Below are positions 10,529 through 23,324 of a stretch of DNA of 64,000 nucleotides, piece after piece. The notes beneath the pieces are model-generated. The model saw nothing but the letters and a program-made list of their open reading frames with translations, had not been told where the DNA came from and ran no database searches. The position numbers and the translations under genes were made by a program. Location: NCBI GenBank assembly GCA_027924645.1, contig BSBN01001251.1, positions 558,001-622,000 of the forward strand. Direction: 5' to 3'. The DNA is from Cunninghamia lanceolata. Lineage: Eukaryota > Streptophyta > Pinopsida > Cupressales > Cupressaceae. Numbering within the stretch: position 1 is the first letter of the stretch; the number at the start of each line of letters is the position of its first letter.

Positions 10529-11620
10529 ATGTTTATGTCAAACAGAGAAAGTGAAGGAGGGGCTAGCAAGATGCCTCCAAAGGGAATGACCACCGAAGTG
10601 GTCAAGAAATTTAAGGAGATGGAGGAGCTGATCAAGACTAGAGTCAAGGAAGCACTCCAGGCTGAGTTGAAAACCTTAGGAAAAGGCAAGAAATCAGACG
10701 AGGAGTCTGATGGAGAAGATGAAGATGGGGAAGAGGAAACAACCCAAACACAGGCAGATATATCTGCAGTTTAGAAACAATTTCTGGAGGCCATAAAATC
10801 ACTTGGTAAGGAGTCATCCAAGGAAAGAATGGAGATTTCGATGTTTAGCAGAAAAATGTACGCAGATGAAGTCATAAAATGGGTCGAGGCTTTGAACAAT
10901 TACTTTGAGTACAAGGAGGTACCAGAGAATCGAAGAGTCAAGTTTGCAAAGACGAAATTGAAGGGCGCTGCACTCATGTGGTGGAACTACACCCAAGGAG
11001 AAAGGGTGAAGAATGGCAAGAGCATGATCTCATCCTGGAGTCGGATGGTAGAGAGTATCAAGGCTTAGTTCCTACCAGTGGATTGTGAAGTGCAGATATA
11101 CAAGAAAATGCAGAACCTTAGGTAGAAGGATATGGATGTATCCACCTATATAGAGGAATTTCATAAATTATCCCTAAGGTGTGGACATGTTAAGGATGAG
11201 AAAGGAAGAGTTTCCAGGTCTATTAATGACCTGAAGTATAGTATACAAGATGAGATTACCATCCTGACACCAGAAACCATGGACAAATGTTTCGAGGTGG
11301 CACTGAGAGTAGAAGAGAAGTAGAAAAGTAAGAGTGAGAAGAATAATAGAGGTAGAGGTGGAAGGAATTTCAGACGCAGAGGTAGTTTTGGAGGAAGAAG
11401 TCCTAACCAGAGGCCTAGTGCTGAGTCTAGCTAAGAAGAGAAAGTTGGGGACTTAAGTAGCAGAGGAGGCTACCAAGGAAGAAGGCCTAATGGAAGAGGT
11501 GGGACAAATGGATCAGGTAAAGTCTCCATTATGAGATGTTATAACTGCAATCAGATAGGGCATCCGACATACAAGTGTCTAGAGAAGGCCTCAACTTCCC
11601 ATGGTGGTGATAAGAGAACC
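10529..11620 (+). pseudogene. gag: Chromovirus gag (broken)
   Basis: The gag frame starts at 10529 or at the inner ATG 10571 (MPPKGMTTEV). It holds a Lys/Glu-rich N-terminus, a retrotransposon-gag domain (WVEALNNYFEY, KTKLKGAALMWW, then YIEEFHKLS), an Arg/Gly-rich stretch, and one zinc knuckle CYNCNQIGHPTYKC at 11537-11578. In-frame stops are TAG at 10772, 11066, 11123 and 11321 and TAA at 11432. Each sits where Gln is plausible. There is no frameshift within gag, so decay has been by point mutation. Confidence 0.85.
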
Positions 11621-12255
11621 ACTTTGACTCAAGAAGATGCAAGGAGTGTGACATCTCTTGAAGTGAATTTAGCATTAGAAGTAGGAGAAAATCTGATGAT
11701 CAAGAGGACGCTGCTCAAGGAACTAGTGCAAACAAAACCATCACAAAGAAGGGCTTTATTTAGAATCAACTGCAAGATCCAAGGTAAGGTTTGCAAAGTT
11801 ATTATTGACTTTGGTTCGACGGATAATATCATATCTTTGGAAGCAGTGAATAAGTTGAAGTTAGAAAAGATACCCCATAGCAGTCCATATAAAGTCAGTT
11901 GGTTGAACAAGGGGCAACACATACTCATCAATGAACATGCATGGGTAGAATTTAGTATTGGGGGGTATAGAGATAAAATTTTGTGTGACATCCTTCCAAT
12001 GGATGCTTACCATCTTTTGTTAGGTAGACCATGGTAGTTTGATAGAAAGGCTCATCATGATGGAGAAAAGAATGCTTACTTATTCCAAAAGGATGGTATG
12101 ACTTATAGGATACAGTCATTGGTAGAAGAGGATCCACAGCATGTAGGGTCTAGTATAATGCTAGTGGGAGAAAAAGAATTCATGGATACACTAAAGGAAG
12201 GTGATGGAATAGGTTTTGCTTTGATTGTGAAGCCTAAGGGGGAAAAGAAGAAAGT
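11621..12255 (+). pseudogene. pro: Chromovirus protease region (broken)
   Basis: The same frame continues from gag into a retropepsin-like domain. The active-site segment reads VIIDFGSTDN at ~11801-11830. The usual D(S/T)G has become DFG, which would spoil the catalytic loop. The HLLLGRPW segment closing the domain is intact and is followed directly by a TAG at 12035. The frame then shifts by one base near 12250, so the RT continues in a different phase. Confidence 0.8.
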
Positions 12256-13662
12256 GTGAGAGAAGTAGGACCTAAGGAGGTCAGAGATTTTCTTGAAAGT
12301 CACAAAGGAGTGATTGCAAAGGATATACCTGATTCCCTACCACCAATCAGAGACATTAGCCATCAAATAGATCTCATACCAGGAGCAGTACTTCCTAATA
12401 AGGAAGCATATAAAATGACCCCTCAGCAGAATGAGGAGATAGCCAGGCAGGTTCAAGAACTTTTAGACAAGGGGTTAATAAGAAAGAGTTTGAGTTCATG
12501 TGTAGTCCCCACCATTTTAGCACCAAAGAAAGATAGAAAATGGAGATTGTGTATTGATTCTAGGGCCATAAATAGGATAACCATCAGGTATAGGTTTCAT
12601 ATTCCTAAAATAGAAGATCTAATGGATTGTTTGGGAGGTGCTACCTATTTCTCTAAGATAGATTTGAAGAGTGGGTACCATTAGATAAGGATAAGAGAAG
12701 GGGATGAGTGGAAGACAGCTTTCAAGACCAATGAAGGGTTGTATGAGTGGCTTGTGATTCCGTTTGGTCTTTCAAACGCCCCTAGCACCTTTATGAGACT
12801 GATGAATGAGGTGTTGCAGGATTTCATACGAAAATTTGTGGTAGTCTACCTTGATGATATTTTGGTGTTCAGTAAGAGCAAGGAAGAGCACTTGAAACAT
12901 TTGGAGATAGTCTTGAAAAGGCTGCAAGATCAGAAGTTATTGATAAATTTGGAAAAATGTGACTTCATGAAGCAAGAATTGGTGTACCTAGGTTTTGTCA
13001 TCTCTAAGGGTGATTTGAAAATGGATCCTTCCAAGGTAGAAGCTATTTTGGATTGGCCTACACCCAGGACAGTAGGAATGGTCAGAAGTTTCCATGGTTT
13101 GGCCACATTTTACAGGAAATTCATTAAGAACTACAGTGACATCTGTGCACCTATGTTGGAGACCACCAAGGGTGGAGGTAAGATGAAGTTTGTGTGGACG
13201 AGAGAGGCAGATAAGAGTTTTTAAAGTCTGAAATAGAAAGTTGTTAAATTCCCTATTTTGGTGTTACCTGATTTTAATAAGGTTTTTACAATTGAATGTG
13301 ATGCAAGTGGATTGGCCATAGGAGCAGTATTGAGCCAAGAAGGTAGACCAGTAGCCTTCTTCAGTGAAAAATTAAATGAAGCCAAGAGGAAATACTCCTC
13401 TTATGATTTAGAGTTGTATGCTATGGTACAAGCTCTGAAAAAATGGAGGCACTACTTTCTTCCTAAGGAATTTATTGTATACACTGACAATCATGCTCTT
13501 AGTTTTTTGAATGGACAGGAGAAGCTCAGTCATTGGCACATGAAATGGGTCAAAAGTCTTCAAGCCTATACCTTCATCATCAAACATAAGAAAGGAATAA
13601 CCAATAAGGTTGCTGATGCTTTAAGCAGAAGAGTGTTGATAGTGCAAGAAGTGCAGCTATAG
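12256..13662 (+). pseudogene. pol: Chromovirus reverse transcriptase and RNase H (broken)
   Basis: The RT copies element RNA into DNA. Landmarks in order are [37 protein letters not shown] and the catalytic YLDD (12847-12858). The RNase H domain follows with all four acidic positions present: [19 protein letters not shown] and NKVADALS. Stops are TAG at 12682, TAA at 13222, TAG at 13234 and TAG at 13660. All fall where relatives have Gln, and the frame is otherwise unbroken for 1.4 kb. Confidence 0.9.
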
Positions 13663-15142
13663 AGTATGAGTGTTGAGTCACTCAAAGGATTGTACGGAGA
13701 GGACCAAGATTTTAAGGAAATTTACAGGGTATGTAGTGAGTTTGCCAATGCTTTCCACAGTGAGTTTTCAGATTATACATTGCAGGATGGACTTTTGTTT
13801 AAAGGTAGTCAACTATGTATCCCTAAGTGTTCAATGAGGGATAATATAGTGAAGGAAAAACATAGTGGTGGTTTAGGAGGACATTTTGGGCTCAATAAGA
13901 CCTTAGATCTTGTCTGAAGGTTTTACTTTTGGCCAAAGATGCAATCTGATGTCAGAAGGTTTGTTGAGAGTTGTATGATTTGCCAGAGAGCAAAAGGAAT
14001 CTCAACCAATGCAGGACTGTACCAACCTTTGCCCATACCAAACAGACCTTGGGATAGTTTGAGTATGGATTTTGTGATGGGATTGCCCAAGACAAGGATA
14101 AGTTATGACGATGTGTTTGTTGTGGTAGATAGATTAAGCAAAATGGCACACTTTATTCCTTGTAAGACCACCAATGATGCTAGTTACATTGTAGGTTTAT
14201 TCTTTAAAGAAATTGTCACAATTGATGGATTACCTTTGAGTATTGTATTTGACAGAGACAGCAAATTCATGGGACATTTCTGGAGAACTTTGTGGAAAAG
14301 ACTTGGTACAAATTTGTCTTTTAGTTCAGCCTATCATCCTCAGACTGATGGCCAAAATGAGGTTGTGAATAGGTCATTAGGCAACCTGCTGAGATGTTTG
14401 ACAAGAGAACATGGCAGTAGTTGGGATGTGGTACTCCTACAAGCAGAATATGCCTATAATGATTCTACAAATAGAAGTACAGGTTTAAGTCCTTTTGAAG
14501 TTGTTTATGGTAGTCATCCTAGAGGAATTTTTGAATTGCTAGATGTTCAAGCGATGGACAAAAGGAGTTTTTATGCTGATACATTTGCAGAGGCTATGCA
14601 AGAGATCCATCAATAAGTCAGAAATACTCTACACCAGAACAGTCAGAAGATCAAGGCTAGAGTGGATCAAAGATGAAGGGATGTGCAGTACCAAATAGGC
14701 GATATGGTCATGGTTCCTCTCAACACGAACCGACCTCCCAAGGGGCCACAACAAGTTGATGATGAGGAAAATTGGACCTTGTCAGATTCTGGCAAAATAT
14801 GGTCCTAATGCTTACAAAATTGAACTCCCTGAAGACATTGCTATTTTGCCTATCTTTAATGTTGCTGATCTGACAGTATATAGCAGTCCTGATACAGGTG
14901 AAGGTACAAAAGGTTTTGTTCAAGACAATACAGAGTGGGTGCAGTCTTTACCACCCAAGGAACCACCGAAGATGGAGTGTATTTTGGATAGCAGGATAGC
15001 CAAGAAGACCAAAAATCAGACATATTTTGAGCACTTGGTCAAATGGCAAAGACTACCAGACTCAAAAGCCACATGGATGCTGGAAGAAGATATCAAAAAG
15101 CGGGGTGGTGATTTGCAGCAGTTAGTCTCTAAGAGGACTTGA
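13663..15142 (+). pseudogene. pol: Chromovirus integrase with C-terminal chromodomain (broken)
   Basis: The H2C2 zinc finger (KHSGGLGGHFG ... CMICQRAKG) leads into the DDE core: Asp in SMDFVMGLP, Asp in VFDRDSKF, Glu in GQNEVVNRS. The C-terminal region has GPCQILAKYGPNAY and ends in a chromodomain at about 14985-15140, with the aromatic positions VKWQRLP and ATWML. In chromoviruses this domain guides integration to marked chromatin. Stops are TGA at 13915, TAA at 14614 and TGA at 14674. A frameshift near 14735-14745 moves the last part to another phase. The final TGA at 15140-15142 is the natural end. Confidence 0.9.
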
Positions 15143-15167
15143 GACAACTTTCACCTAGGGAGTATGG

Positions 15168-15987
15168 TGCAGGAGCACCTCGAAAATCATGTTTTCATTT
15201 CTAATAAGGTCTATTTGACCAATGCATTTTCATATCAGTTTGTAGTTAGGTCTATTTTGGAAGTCCCAAGTGACTTAGGGGACATTTGTCAAGTTGTAAT
15301 CGCATAATACTAAAAATAGCAATAATGTCAAAATAAGGCAGTAGGGTAGTTTTGGTCGGTTGTCTCCTAGCCGCTTGGAGCTAGTGTGGTACTACTCAGG
15401 GCGAGTTGATAAATGCCCAGAGGAATGATCAAATGATCATCGAATGTAATCAGATTGAAGAAGTGATCGAATGTGATTGTGTTGTGTTCAGGAGAAATAA
15501 AGCATTTCTGTTCTATCCATTTGATTTCCATTTTTATAATTACAAATCCCAAGACTGTAAATTTCTATTCGTTTTGCATTTTCCATTGTTGCTATATGTC
15601 ACTGTGAGGCATTCCACTGGTGAGATTTTTGTTGAAATTAGTGGAATGACTCCAATGTACCATATGTGTCCGTTTCCTATTTTGTTTTCTTGTTCGATAG
15701 TGCAGATGTGCCAGATTGTGGGTTTCGCACAGTAAGGACGGCCTAGCATTTCCATGTGCTAGGGTTAAGAGGGAAGTAAAACTATGTGATGACGGTTTTG
15801 GCAAATCGGCCAAAGGTTATGAGCATTCACTGACGGAACGTGCCTCACCAAAGGGCAAATACCATTGGGACATTGGAGAAGGATGAAAGACTTGGCTGAT
15901 GAAGTAGAATCGGTGGCTCATCAGTTGTTAGTTCGTTGACTGTGAGAATTTTAGGGCATCAGTTTGGTATCTACTATGCACTCCCCA
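15168..15987 (+). repeat. 3' LTR of the chromovirus
   Basis: Starts TGCAGGAGCACC after a weak purine tract (AGGGAGTATGG) and ends GCACTCCCCA. About 56 differences from the 5' LTR were counted by eye, roughly 49 transitions and 7 transversions. Confidence 0.9.
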
Positions 15988-18900
15988 TTAAGAATAGACC
16001 TTGGGATACAAATGGTCATTTACCAACTGAGTATAGTGTTTAACGATTTGTGAACTCTAGATGATTGAGGTAAGTCACATTTTATTGTTCAATTATTGGA
16101 TCAACTCAATAGGTTGTTGATGTCTTTAAGATTCCTTTTGGGTTAGTTGTGTGTCAACCTTGTCTTTTTGTGGAAAATGACGTTGTCAAGATAGAACGTT
16201 AGTCATTTACGACTAACGCAACCTTTCGTTGATCACATTGCAAATAATTGCATTTGCATCGTCAAAACGTAGATGATTTAATTGTTCTCATGATTATAAT
16301 TTAAATGTCACATGGACGTTCATGATATGGTATGTTTATGTGAAGGGGAGACTAGCTCGACCCATGCACGTTATATACGTAAGTTTATGTAAAAAGATCT
16401 TTAATAATGCTATTAATAAGTATTATCATTGTACTTTGATCATTATTTCACGTAAAACTTCAGTGATCATTTGAGATGGTCATTGAGTTAATATTTACCA
16501 TCTTCTCTTTTATCATATCTATCTATCCTTATCATGAGATATATCGAAGAAGGAATCTTTAACTTTTATGAGACAATTACTACCTCATTGTCCTTTAAAT
16601 CATTCATGCCTATTCATTCGAAAAGTCCACAATGTGGACATAGCCTTTTAAACCTTTAGATAAGTGATCGAGGTGGGTACAAATAGAGGAGTTTTTAACG
16701 ACTATGAGTACTGATTGCTCAAGTGATAGCTTCACGACATCATGATTTGAAATTCTTTAGAGTGTTAGACTTTAAGAGGAGAATGGTTTGTTATACCACG
16801 TATACCCTCACATCAGCATGCTTGGGCATAGAGCAGTCGAAGGCTTAATTTGTGGAGAGAGTAGCAACCAAAGGTAGTGGTCTTTAAAGAACTTGAGATG
16901 ACTTAATTATCTTAAGTCAGGGTCATTTAGAGTGTTGACCATTCTTAAGCGATAGTGTTACTGTATACCACGTTTAGTCTCGAAGGATGATCAACCTCTT
17001 AGGCTTAGCACGTGTAGAGCCCTTGCAGCTTTGAAGAGAGTTTGTTTCAACTATTCATAGTGGAGTCTTAATAACTGTGAGACGTGGCAATAGGGAAATG
17101 ACTCATAGTTGAGTCGTGGAAAATGTTATAAATAAAATGAATTTCTCAAGAATGACACACATGGAGGGGACTTCACTATCCTGAGAGGTGAAAAATCTTA
17201 TGGATAGCTGAGATTCAAGGTAACATAGAGAGAACAGTGTTGTCTTTGCACTTAGCGAAGGAAAAGATTGTAGGCCGTGAGCTATTGTTGACAATGAGAA
17301 GCGTAGCAATTTCATTTCCTTATTTGTTATTCTTGCTTTGCCTGTGATACTTATTTTCATTCCCTAGATCTCTTTCAAACTTTAAATCACCTTCGTGTCC
17401 AATAAGGTCGATGCTATTATTGATGGTAGGCATATTTGTTTATGTATAAAATGTTAGGGTGATTCTTAACTGGGATAGGAATTTAAACCCAGTTGTTTCT
17501 AATCTGTAAACATGTCTAAATCTCGCTTTGATTTGTCGGTTTTAAGACTTTATGACAACGGATTGAATGAGTCTCTTCTCTTCCATTATTCTCATTTTAT
17601 CTCTCTGAATTGATGAAGTAGATCAGAGTATGCCTATGTTCATATATCTGGAAGCCTTTGTTTTATCCTATAAGGTCGACGTCCTTGGAGGGCAATAAGG
17701 CCGAAGTTTCAAAGTCTAATAAGATACGTTATTTAGGAATATTGATTTTTTCCGTGTTTAGAGCCACTGTTTGACTAGAAAGAATTACCATTATCGGTTA
17801 TCTTAGTAATTGGTATAGTCCGATAGCATATCTAAAAAACATAAGTTATACGTAGGCTTTTATGAAGCTGAGATTATATTTCTTAATCATTATATATTCA
17901 TTTCTAAATGTGTATGCGATGTATTTGAAGACTCTATTATTTGTGAAATCTAAATGTCTCTTTTCTCTTTACTAATCGACATCCATTTCTGCACACAGTA
18001 GAATCATTTCTTATTAATGTGTGCAAAAGATTCTTGATTACATGAAATCATAATATGTAAAGCATGGGTTTATTATACTCGTTCATGACAAAGTTACCCA
18101 GCCATAATAGGTGAGATCATGCTTCGAATACCTAGAATAGCTAATGAAAACTTTAGCTTGTTTAGTGCAAATAGGCAATCGATAGTAATAGTGTGTTTTT
18201 GAATACATTAGATATATTTTCTAAGTCTGTGGAAAACAATTAAACATTGAACTAGATAGACATCATTTTGAACTAGTCTTTGTATATCATTGATATCCAA
18301 CCTAATCTTTGATCATAATCTGGAATCATTTGGAATCCTAGGGTTTATTATTATCAAGATTTCTTTTGTAAGGGAGAACAACCTTGTGGTAGAAATTTGA
18401 ACAATCACTTAGAGGTTAGGACTCTAGAGTACAATTGTTTTTCTAGACTCTTTTACTTCCTAGAATTAGAAATGCTTATTTTTGTAATTATGATAAAGGG
18501 AAGGACAAAACCCTTAAATAACCCAGTAGGGTGATAACTATTCTAAATACCTTATTATTTCTATATTTTGATAGCTATTTCAAATAGAACAATAATGAGG
18601 AAATAGGAAACCCTAGTTGTGAAGATATTCTGACTCTTGTCATAAGGGATATTTACCCCAAGAGATGACATTGAGAGTTGGGTTAAAAACCTATTTAGTG
18701 GTTTATAAAACAACTTAAGGTTGTAAATGTTGATGTGTTAAGGTTCTAGTCATGGATTGAAAGACTTATATGACCCTATAGTTGAAAGAAGACTAGTAGA
18801 TAATCTTCTTACAATATTCTTACTTTCAAGTATAAGAATGTTTGTTAACCCATTGAGTCGAAAAATGGTAAATAAAACTTGATCTTAGTTTTGGGTTAAA

Positions 18901-19296
18901 TATTTCACATAGTTTTACATAAACATGGTAAGGAATCAATGGTCAAACTTATAGACTTATCCACCTAGTGGTACCAAGTCAACTATAGTCGATGTACAAA
19001 CTCGATTAGAATCTTTTGATTGGTTTCAATTAAGATTTTCTTGTAAATGAGCAATAGTCTTATTTTGAGTATTTTGAAACGACCTTTTTAGTTGGAAAAA
19101 GACTATAGGTCAATCATTTACCTAAAACCTCATTCAAACTTGTAAAAGAATGTGATTTCATTACTATGGAAAAGGGAAGGTAAACCCAAGAGTGACTTAG
19201 TAGGTAAAATTAGTATTGTATCTTTAAGAATATGTCTTGTCTTAGCTATTTCTTTATAGATTGACAATGAAGGGACATATACCCTAATTATGATAT
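15988..19296. other. Unassigned AT-rich DNA
   Basis: No coding similarity, LTR pair or RNA gene is recognisable over 3.3 kb. Open frames are short and random-looking. An 8-bp inverted repeat (CGTTAGTC/GACTAACG, 6-base loop) lies at 16197-16218. Possibly very old retroelement debris. Confidence 0.5.
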
Positions 19297-20314
19297 TGTA
19301 GACACCTAAAAATGTCCAACACCTTGTCATTAACACGTTTTGCCCTAGGTACCCATATCATTCACCTAATTAGTTAAATAAATCTTATTTATTTAACTAA
19401 TTTTCATTTATTCCCTTTCTATCCATTTATCCTATCTTCTATAATTAAATAAATCTTAATTATTTATTTAATTATTCATGACCATTAATCCTCTCTAGTT
19501 AAATAATTATTTTTAATTATTTAATTAGTCATGTATCTATTTTCCTATAATTAAATCAATTTTTAATTACTTAATTATCTTTCCACAATCCAAAATTAAT
19601 TAAATAAATTAAATATTTATTTAATTAATAAAATCCTAAAAAAACTCTACTTTCTTTTATCTCATTCTTTTCGAAGATTTATGACGATTTAAAACAGAAA
19701 AACAAATCTTTTTATCTATTTCCTTACCTTATCTGAAAAATCAAATCCCACCTTATCTTATCAAATCTTCTTCCCTTCATCCTCAAAAAGTCTATAAATA
19801 TGGCCTCTCACAAGCTATTTCATAGATCATGCATTTTAGTTTAATATCCTTATGCTGCTGAAATTCTTCTTCTTCATCCATCATCTATCTATTTTCATCC
19901 ATTTTCATCTATCTTCTTTCATCAAATATCTATCCTATTATCGTTATGCTATGAATGTGAGCAATCAACATCCAATTGAATCAAGCAATCAATCATGCAT
20001 TCATCTTTTGAGGTTACTAACGTCTATTCATATTGAATCTTTGGCCAAAGTAATGCATGTCTCTGCGTGCATTGTCGGTTCACCGTATCTGTATTGCATA
20101 ACCTATTGGAATGATCATACTTAGCTAGAGGGTATCTAGGGTTGTATGATCCATAGAGTTATGTAGGATACGACACTGTGTACTCAAATAGAAAATTACC
20201 GTTGGTTACCTTTGGTCTATACTCTTCATGAAGGATAGGGCCACTTCCTATGTGGAAGTTGTGTGGGAGACTGCCGGTCTGTGGATGGAGTTAAAGCACT
20301 GGGAAGATGCTCTC
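19297..20314 (+). repeat. Probable LTR with its own TATA box
   Basis: TGTAGACACCTAAAAATGTCC is an LTR-like start. It is followed by several AATTAAATAAA-type inverted A/T repeats and, 500 bases in, TCTATAAATATGG (TATA box about 19793-19800) ahead of a pyrimidine-rich leader. This is the layout of an LTR promoter (U3-R). The 3' edge is not defined; I stop where the next LTR-like start begins. No partner LTR is in the window. Confidence 0.4.
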
Positions 20315-21200
20315 TGATGCAGGAGCATCCCTGGTTTAAGAGTAATCTTGCATCAACCAAAAAACATTTGCATTTCAATTTGTTTGCAGTTTAGTTTGTT
20401 TCTTTTCCAGTTCAGTTCAGGCAGTTCAGTCAGAAGTAGTTTTTGCTTTTGGTCTGACATTTCTCCACAATTGCATTTCAGATCCTATGGAGCTGAGTTT
20501 AGCATCTACATTAATTCATCTACATCATATCCAAAATTCAAAGATCTGCATGTTAATACTGGAAAGACATCGCTATCAGAAGTTGACTATTTCTCAGAGC
20601 AGAGCATCCAGATAATCACTAACAATCAGCTGAAGGAGAAACTTGCAGATGCATTTCCCGATCTTTGGAGTCTAATGACACATCATTCAATGATCCTTGG
20701 TTCATGGCCAACCTTCCTCAGAGATTCACACTTCATTCCATTCATTTTCTAGAAGTGTTCTATGCATTTAGGTCTGACCTATCTGTGTTCACATGTTAGA
20801 TCTCTTCTTTGGAGTTTGTGATCTTCCTTGGCCGACGTAGAGGAATCTATTGTTCTGGACTTGATATATACTTATGTAATAGATCCTTAGGAAAGTAGTT
20901 ATCAAGTTGTAAGCATATGCATAAGTTCATAGTTTTGATTTTGTGCGAAGGAGCTTCAAAGCTTTATCTTGCACATATATGTAATCAGGCCTGTGAGCCC
21001 TAATTGTAAGCTCGCATGTTGCCGGCCGATCTCTATTTGAATCCTTTGATATATTGAATGACTGAATATGCATTTATTCTATTTCTTCAAATTATTTCCA
21101 TTGTGTTTACTCTTGCTGCGTGGTCCGGATAGTTCATTCTATGAACTATGAACCCTCCTACCATGACTGCACCACTCTCTCTCTCTCTCTCCAACAGAAG
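20315..21200 (+). repeat. Probable solo LTR related to the chromovirus LTR type
   Basis: It opens TGATGCAGGAGCATCCC, recalling the chromovirus LTR start TGCAGGAGCACC. It shares landmarks in the same order (ATCAAGTTGTAA about 570 bases in, then a TTTCCATTG(T) segment). The overall sequence is too different for the same family. The right edge is approximate, near a (CT)n run at about 21176-21192. The open frame at 20348-20752 is inside it and is not convincing as a gene. Confidence 0.4.
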
Positions 21201-21919
21201 ACATGCCAAGGCTTGCGATAAGGATGTCAGAATTCTAGTAGCAGCATATCCATTGGATATGTTACTTGTGTTACTTAAACTATGTAAAACTTTATCTATT
21301 GTAGATGTATGTATTTGAAAAGACAGAATGATGTCTTTGTATATTATTTTAGAAAGGAAATTATGCAAATTGTTGTAACTTGATGTTAAAGTTAAATAGA
21401 AAAAAAAATGATACCTTTTTCACCTTGTTTATTTTATCTCATGGTAAATATCTATGTTTAGTCTTGTTTTTGAACTGGGATGTTACAAAAGGGATAAAGA
21501 AGTCCATAAGACAAATTGTGGATGCCTTCGAGGTGCAAAGGTAGGGAAGTGGGGTGTAGGAATGCAAGCTACTTGTAGGGTGGAGAAGTCTACATACAAG
21601 CGATAGTACAAATAAAGGAAGTGCAAGCATAGGGGGCAAATGAACAACTTGTGCATAAGGGAAAGAAATCCATGCAGTTACTACACTTAAGGCCCATGGG
21701 GCTATGAAGTAACTTTGCAAAATATACAAACTATAAGATAGACCTTGAAACTTGCCTAGAAAGACATTTGCAAATAGGAACACAAGCCCCCAAACATGAA
21801 AATTTAACACCATGGCACAAAATAAAGGATAAAAGGGACATGAAACACAACACATAGCATAATTTCTCAATGAGGCCTATTGAAAGAAGTCTTAGATTAG
21901 ATATTAATAATGAGCCAAT
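21201..21919. other. Unassigned DNA
   Basis: No recognisable gene. A minus-strand open frame of 143 codons (21439-21870) has no familiar motif and a composition that looks random. The last bases (TGAGCCAAT) resemble a decayed primer site next to the following LTR, but no gag lies beyond. Confidence 0.4.
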
Positions 21920-23246
21920 TGTTGAAATGCATAAGACAACTGAGAGGGGGGTGAATCAGTTGTAACCAAAACTTAACTTCTTTCAAACATCAACACATCA
22001 ACCACTTAATCACTGTTATTATGATTTAACCATGAAAGCATGAAAACAAAAAATTAAACACATTCACACATTCAACACATGAGACACCAGATTTTTACAT
22101 GGAAAACCCAATGAGGGAAAAACCACGGTGAGGATTAACTCACAATATAAATGATATATCAAAATTTACAACAAGGCTCACTGCCCCAAATGCTCGCTGC
22201 AAAAGATGGGGCTCACTGCCAGAAAAAAGAGAGGCCCACTACCAGAAGTTGATGAACTGAGATAGTATCATCTACACTATGCCAAGGTTTAGTTCCATTG
22301 AAGCGCAATAAAACTCCTCTCACTGCTCTTCTTTTACACTTCGCACTTATCTTCGCATCATCATCACTTAATTACAACTTCATTACATGTATTTATACAA
22401 TTCATCAACCTTGGAATGTACATCAAGGTTGGCATTACAATCATCAACCATTGGAATAATCTCCAAGGTCAGCATACATACATATATTAGAATAGGTCTG
22501 GACCTAAACAAATTTATGAAGGAAAAGAATGAATGCGGACCACACCATGCCTTAGTTGGGACTCAAATGCAATCTTCCATGCAACATCACGCTATCACAA
22601 ATTCCAAGCATAATCGCAAGTAGTGAAAATAACCAAGTCGGCCAAAACTGGTGTTAACACTGAGACCTTTAGGAACACGCTTCATACACGATCCAAATTA
22701 CACCTTGCGGACCAATAAAAAGAAGGAACATGATCTAGAGTCATCCATAAGCATGTTACAATCACTAGGAACTTCCACACAACCCCTAAACATTCTATCC
22801 AGAAGATTCTTCAAACCGGAGCACTTAAACATTACTGTCAACCACTGTCATAAAGGAAAGATTACTTGCGGAGGACCAAATTGGGAACCATTTCAACTGA
22901 AGGCACATAACATCATTCTAATCTTAATCTCAGAACTGTAGACTATAAAACTTAAATGCAGAGAAATGTGGAGCAAAATACATTCTCCCTATCACCATTA
23001 AATACTTAGAAAAATAGTTTTTACTCTGGTGAACAGAACTCACTCAAATCTTCATATCGGAGGCTCAAACTTGAAACATAGCAACTAAAGACATCCCTTA
23101 ACATAACTTCCAAACCGCAGACAAAGATATTTAATCTACAGAATATGCAAAACAAAATACTGCACTATTCTTCTCAGACACTTGCTCAAACTCATTCAAA
23201 TAAATTCCTTATATGTTGACCTTAGGCGTTGACATCAATGACAACA
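21920..23246 (-). repeat. Copia LTR, same family as element 2 (probably solo)
   Basis: In minus sense it starts TGTTGTCATTGATGTCAAC and ends CATTTCAACA, 1327 bp. It carries the G-run hairpin (21936-21963) and the GGAAAACCC and GGCTCACTGCC blocks of the element 2 LTR. The left flank has no gag, and the flanks (CCAAT, CTTAC) show no target duplication. It is either a solo LTR with lost duplications or a decayed 5' LTR. Confidence 0.65.
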
Positions 23247-23324
23247 CTTACTGCTCATACTTGCAACACCAAATAGGGAGAAAGGGCAACAATAAAGGTG
23301 TAAGGTATTAAAATTTAGGAGGTA

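Larger units (their letters stand above)
9621..15987 (+). mobile_element. Ty3/gypsy chromovirus, full length but inactive
   Basis: This 6367-bp element has two 820-bp LTRs, an iMet-type primer site, and a gag-protease-RT-RNase H-integrase-chromodomain order. That order and the terminal chromodomain define a gypsy chromovirus. The LTRs differ at about 56 of 820 positions by eye, mostly transitions. The coding frame has 13 premature stops plus two frameshifts (near 12250 and 14740). No matching target-site duplication is seen: ATTGG on the left and TTAAG on the right. The element may have recombined with a relative, or one flank has changed. Confidence 0.9.

Noticed and set aside
14984..15142. 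Chromodomain considered as a separate host gene
   Set aside because: It lies in frame with the end of a gypsy integrase and before the 3' LTR, the normal place in chromoviruses.
17103..17360. 85-codon minus-strand frame
   Set aside because: No domain, no neighbours, chance length.
21439..21870. 143-codon minus-strand frame next to a copia LTR, considered as gag
   Set aside because: No gag, zinc knuckle or protease motif. The flanking primer-like TGAGCCAAT is too weak.
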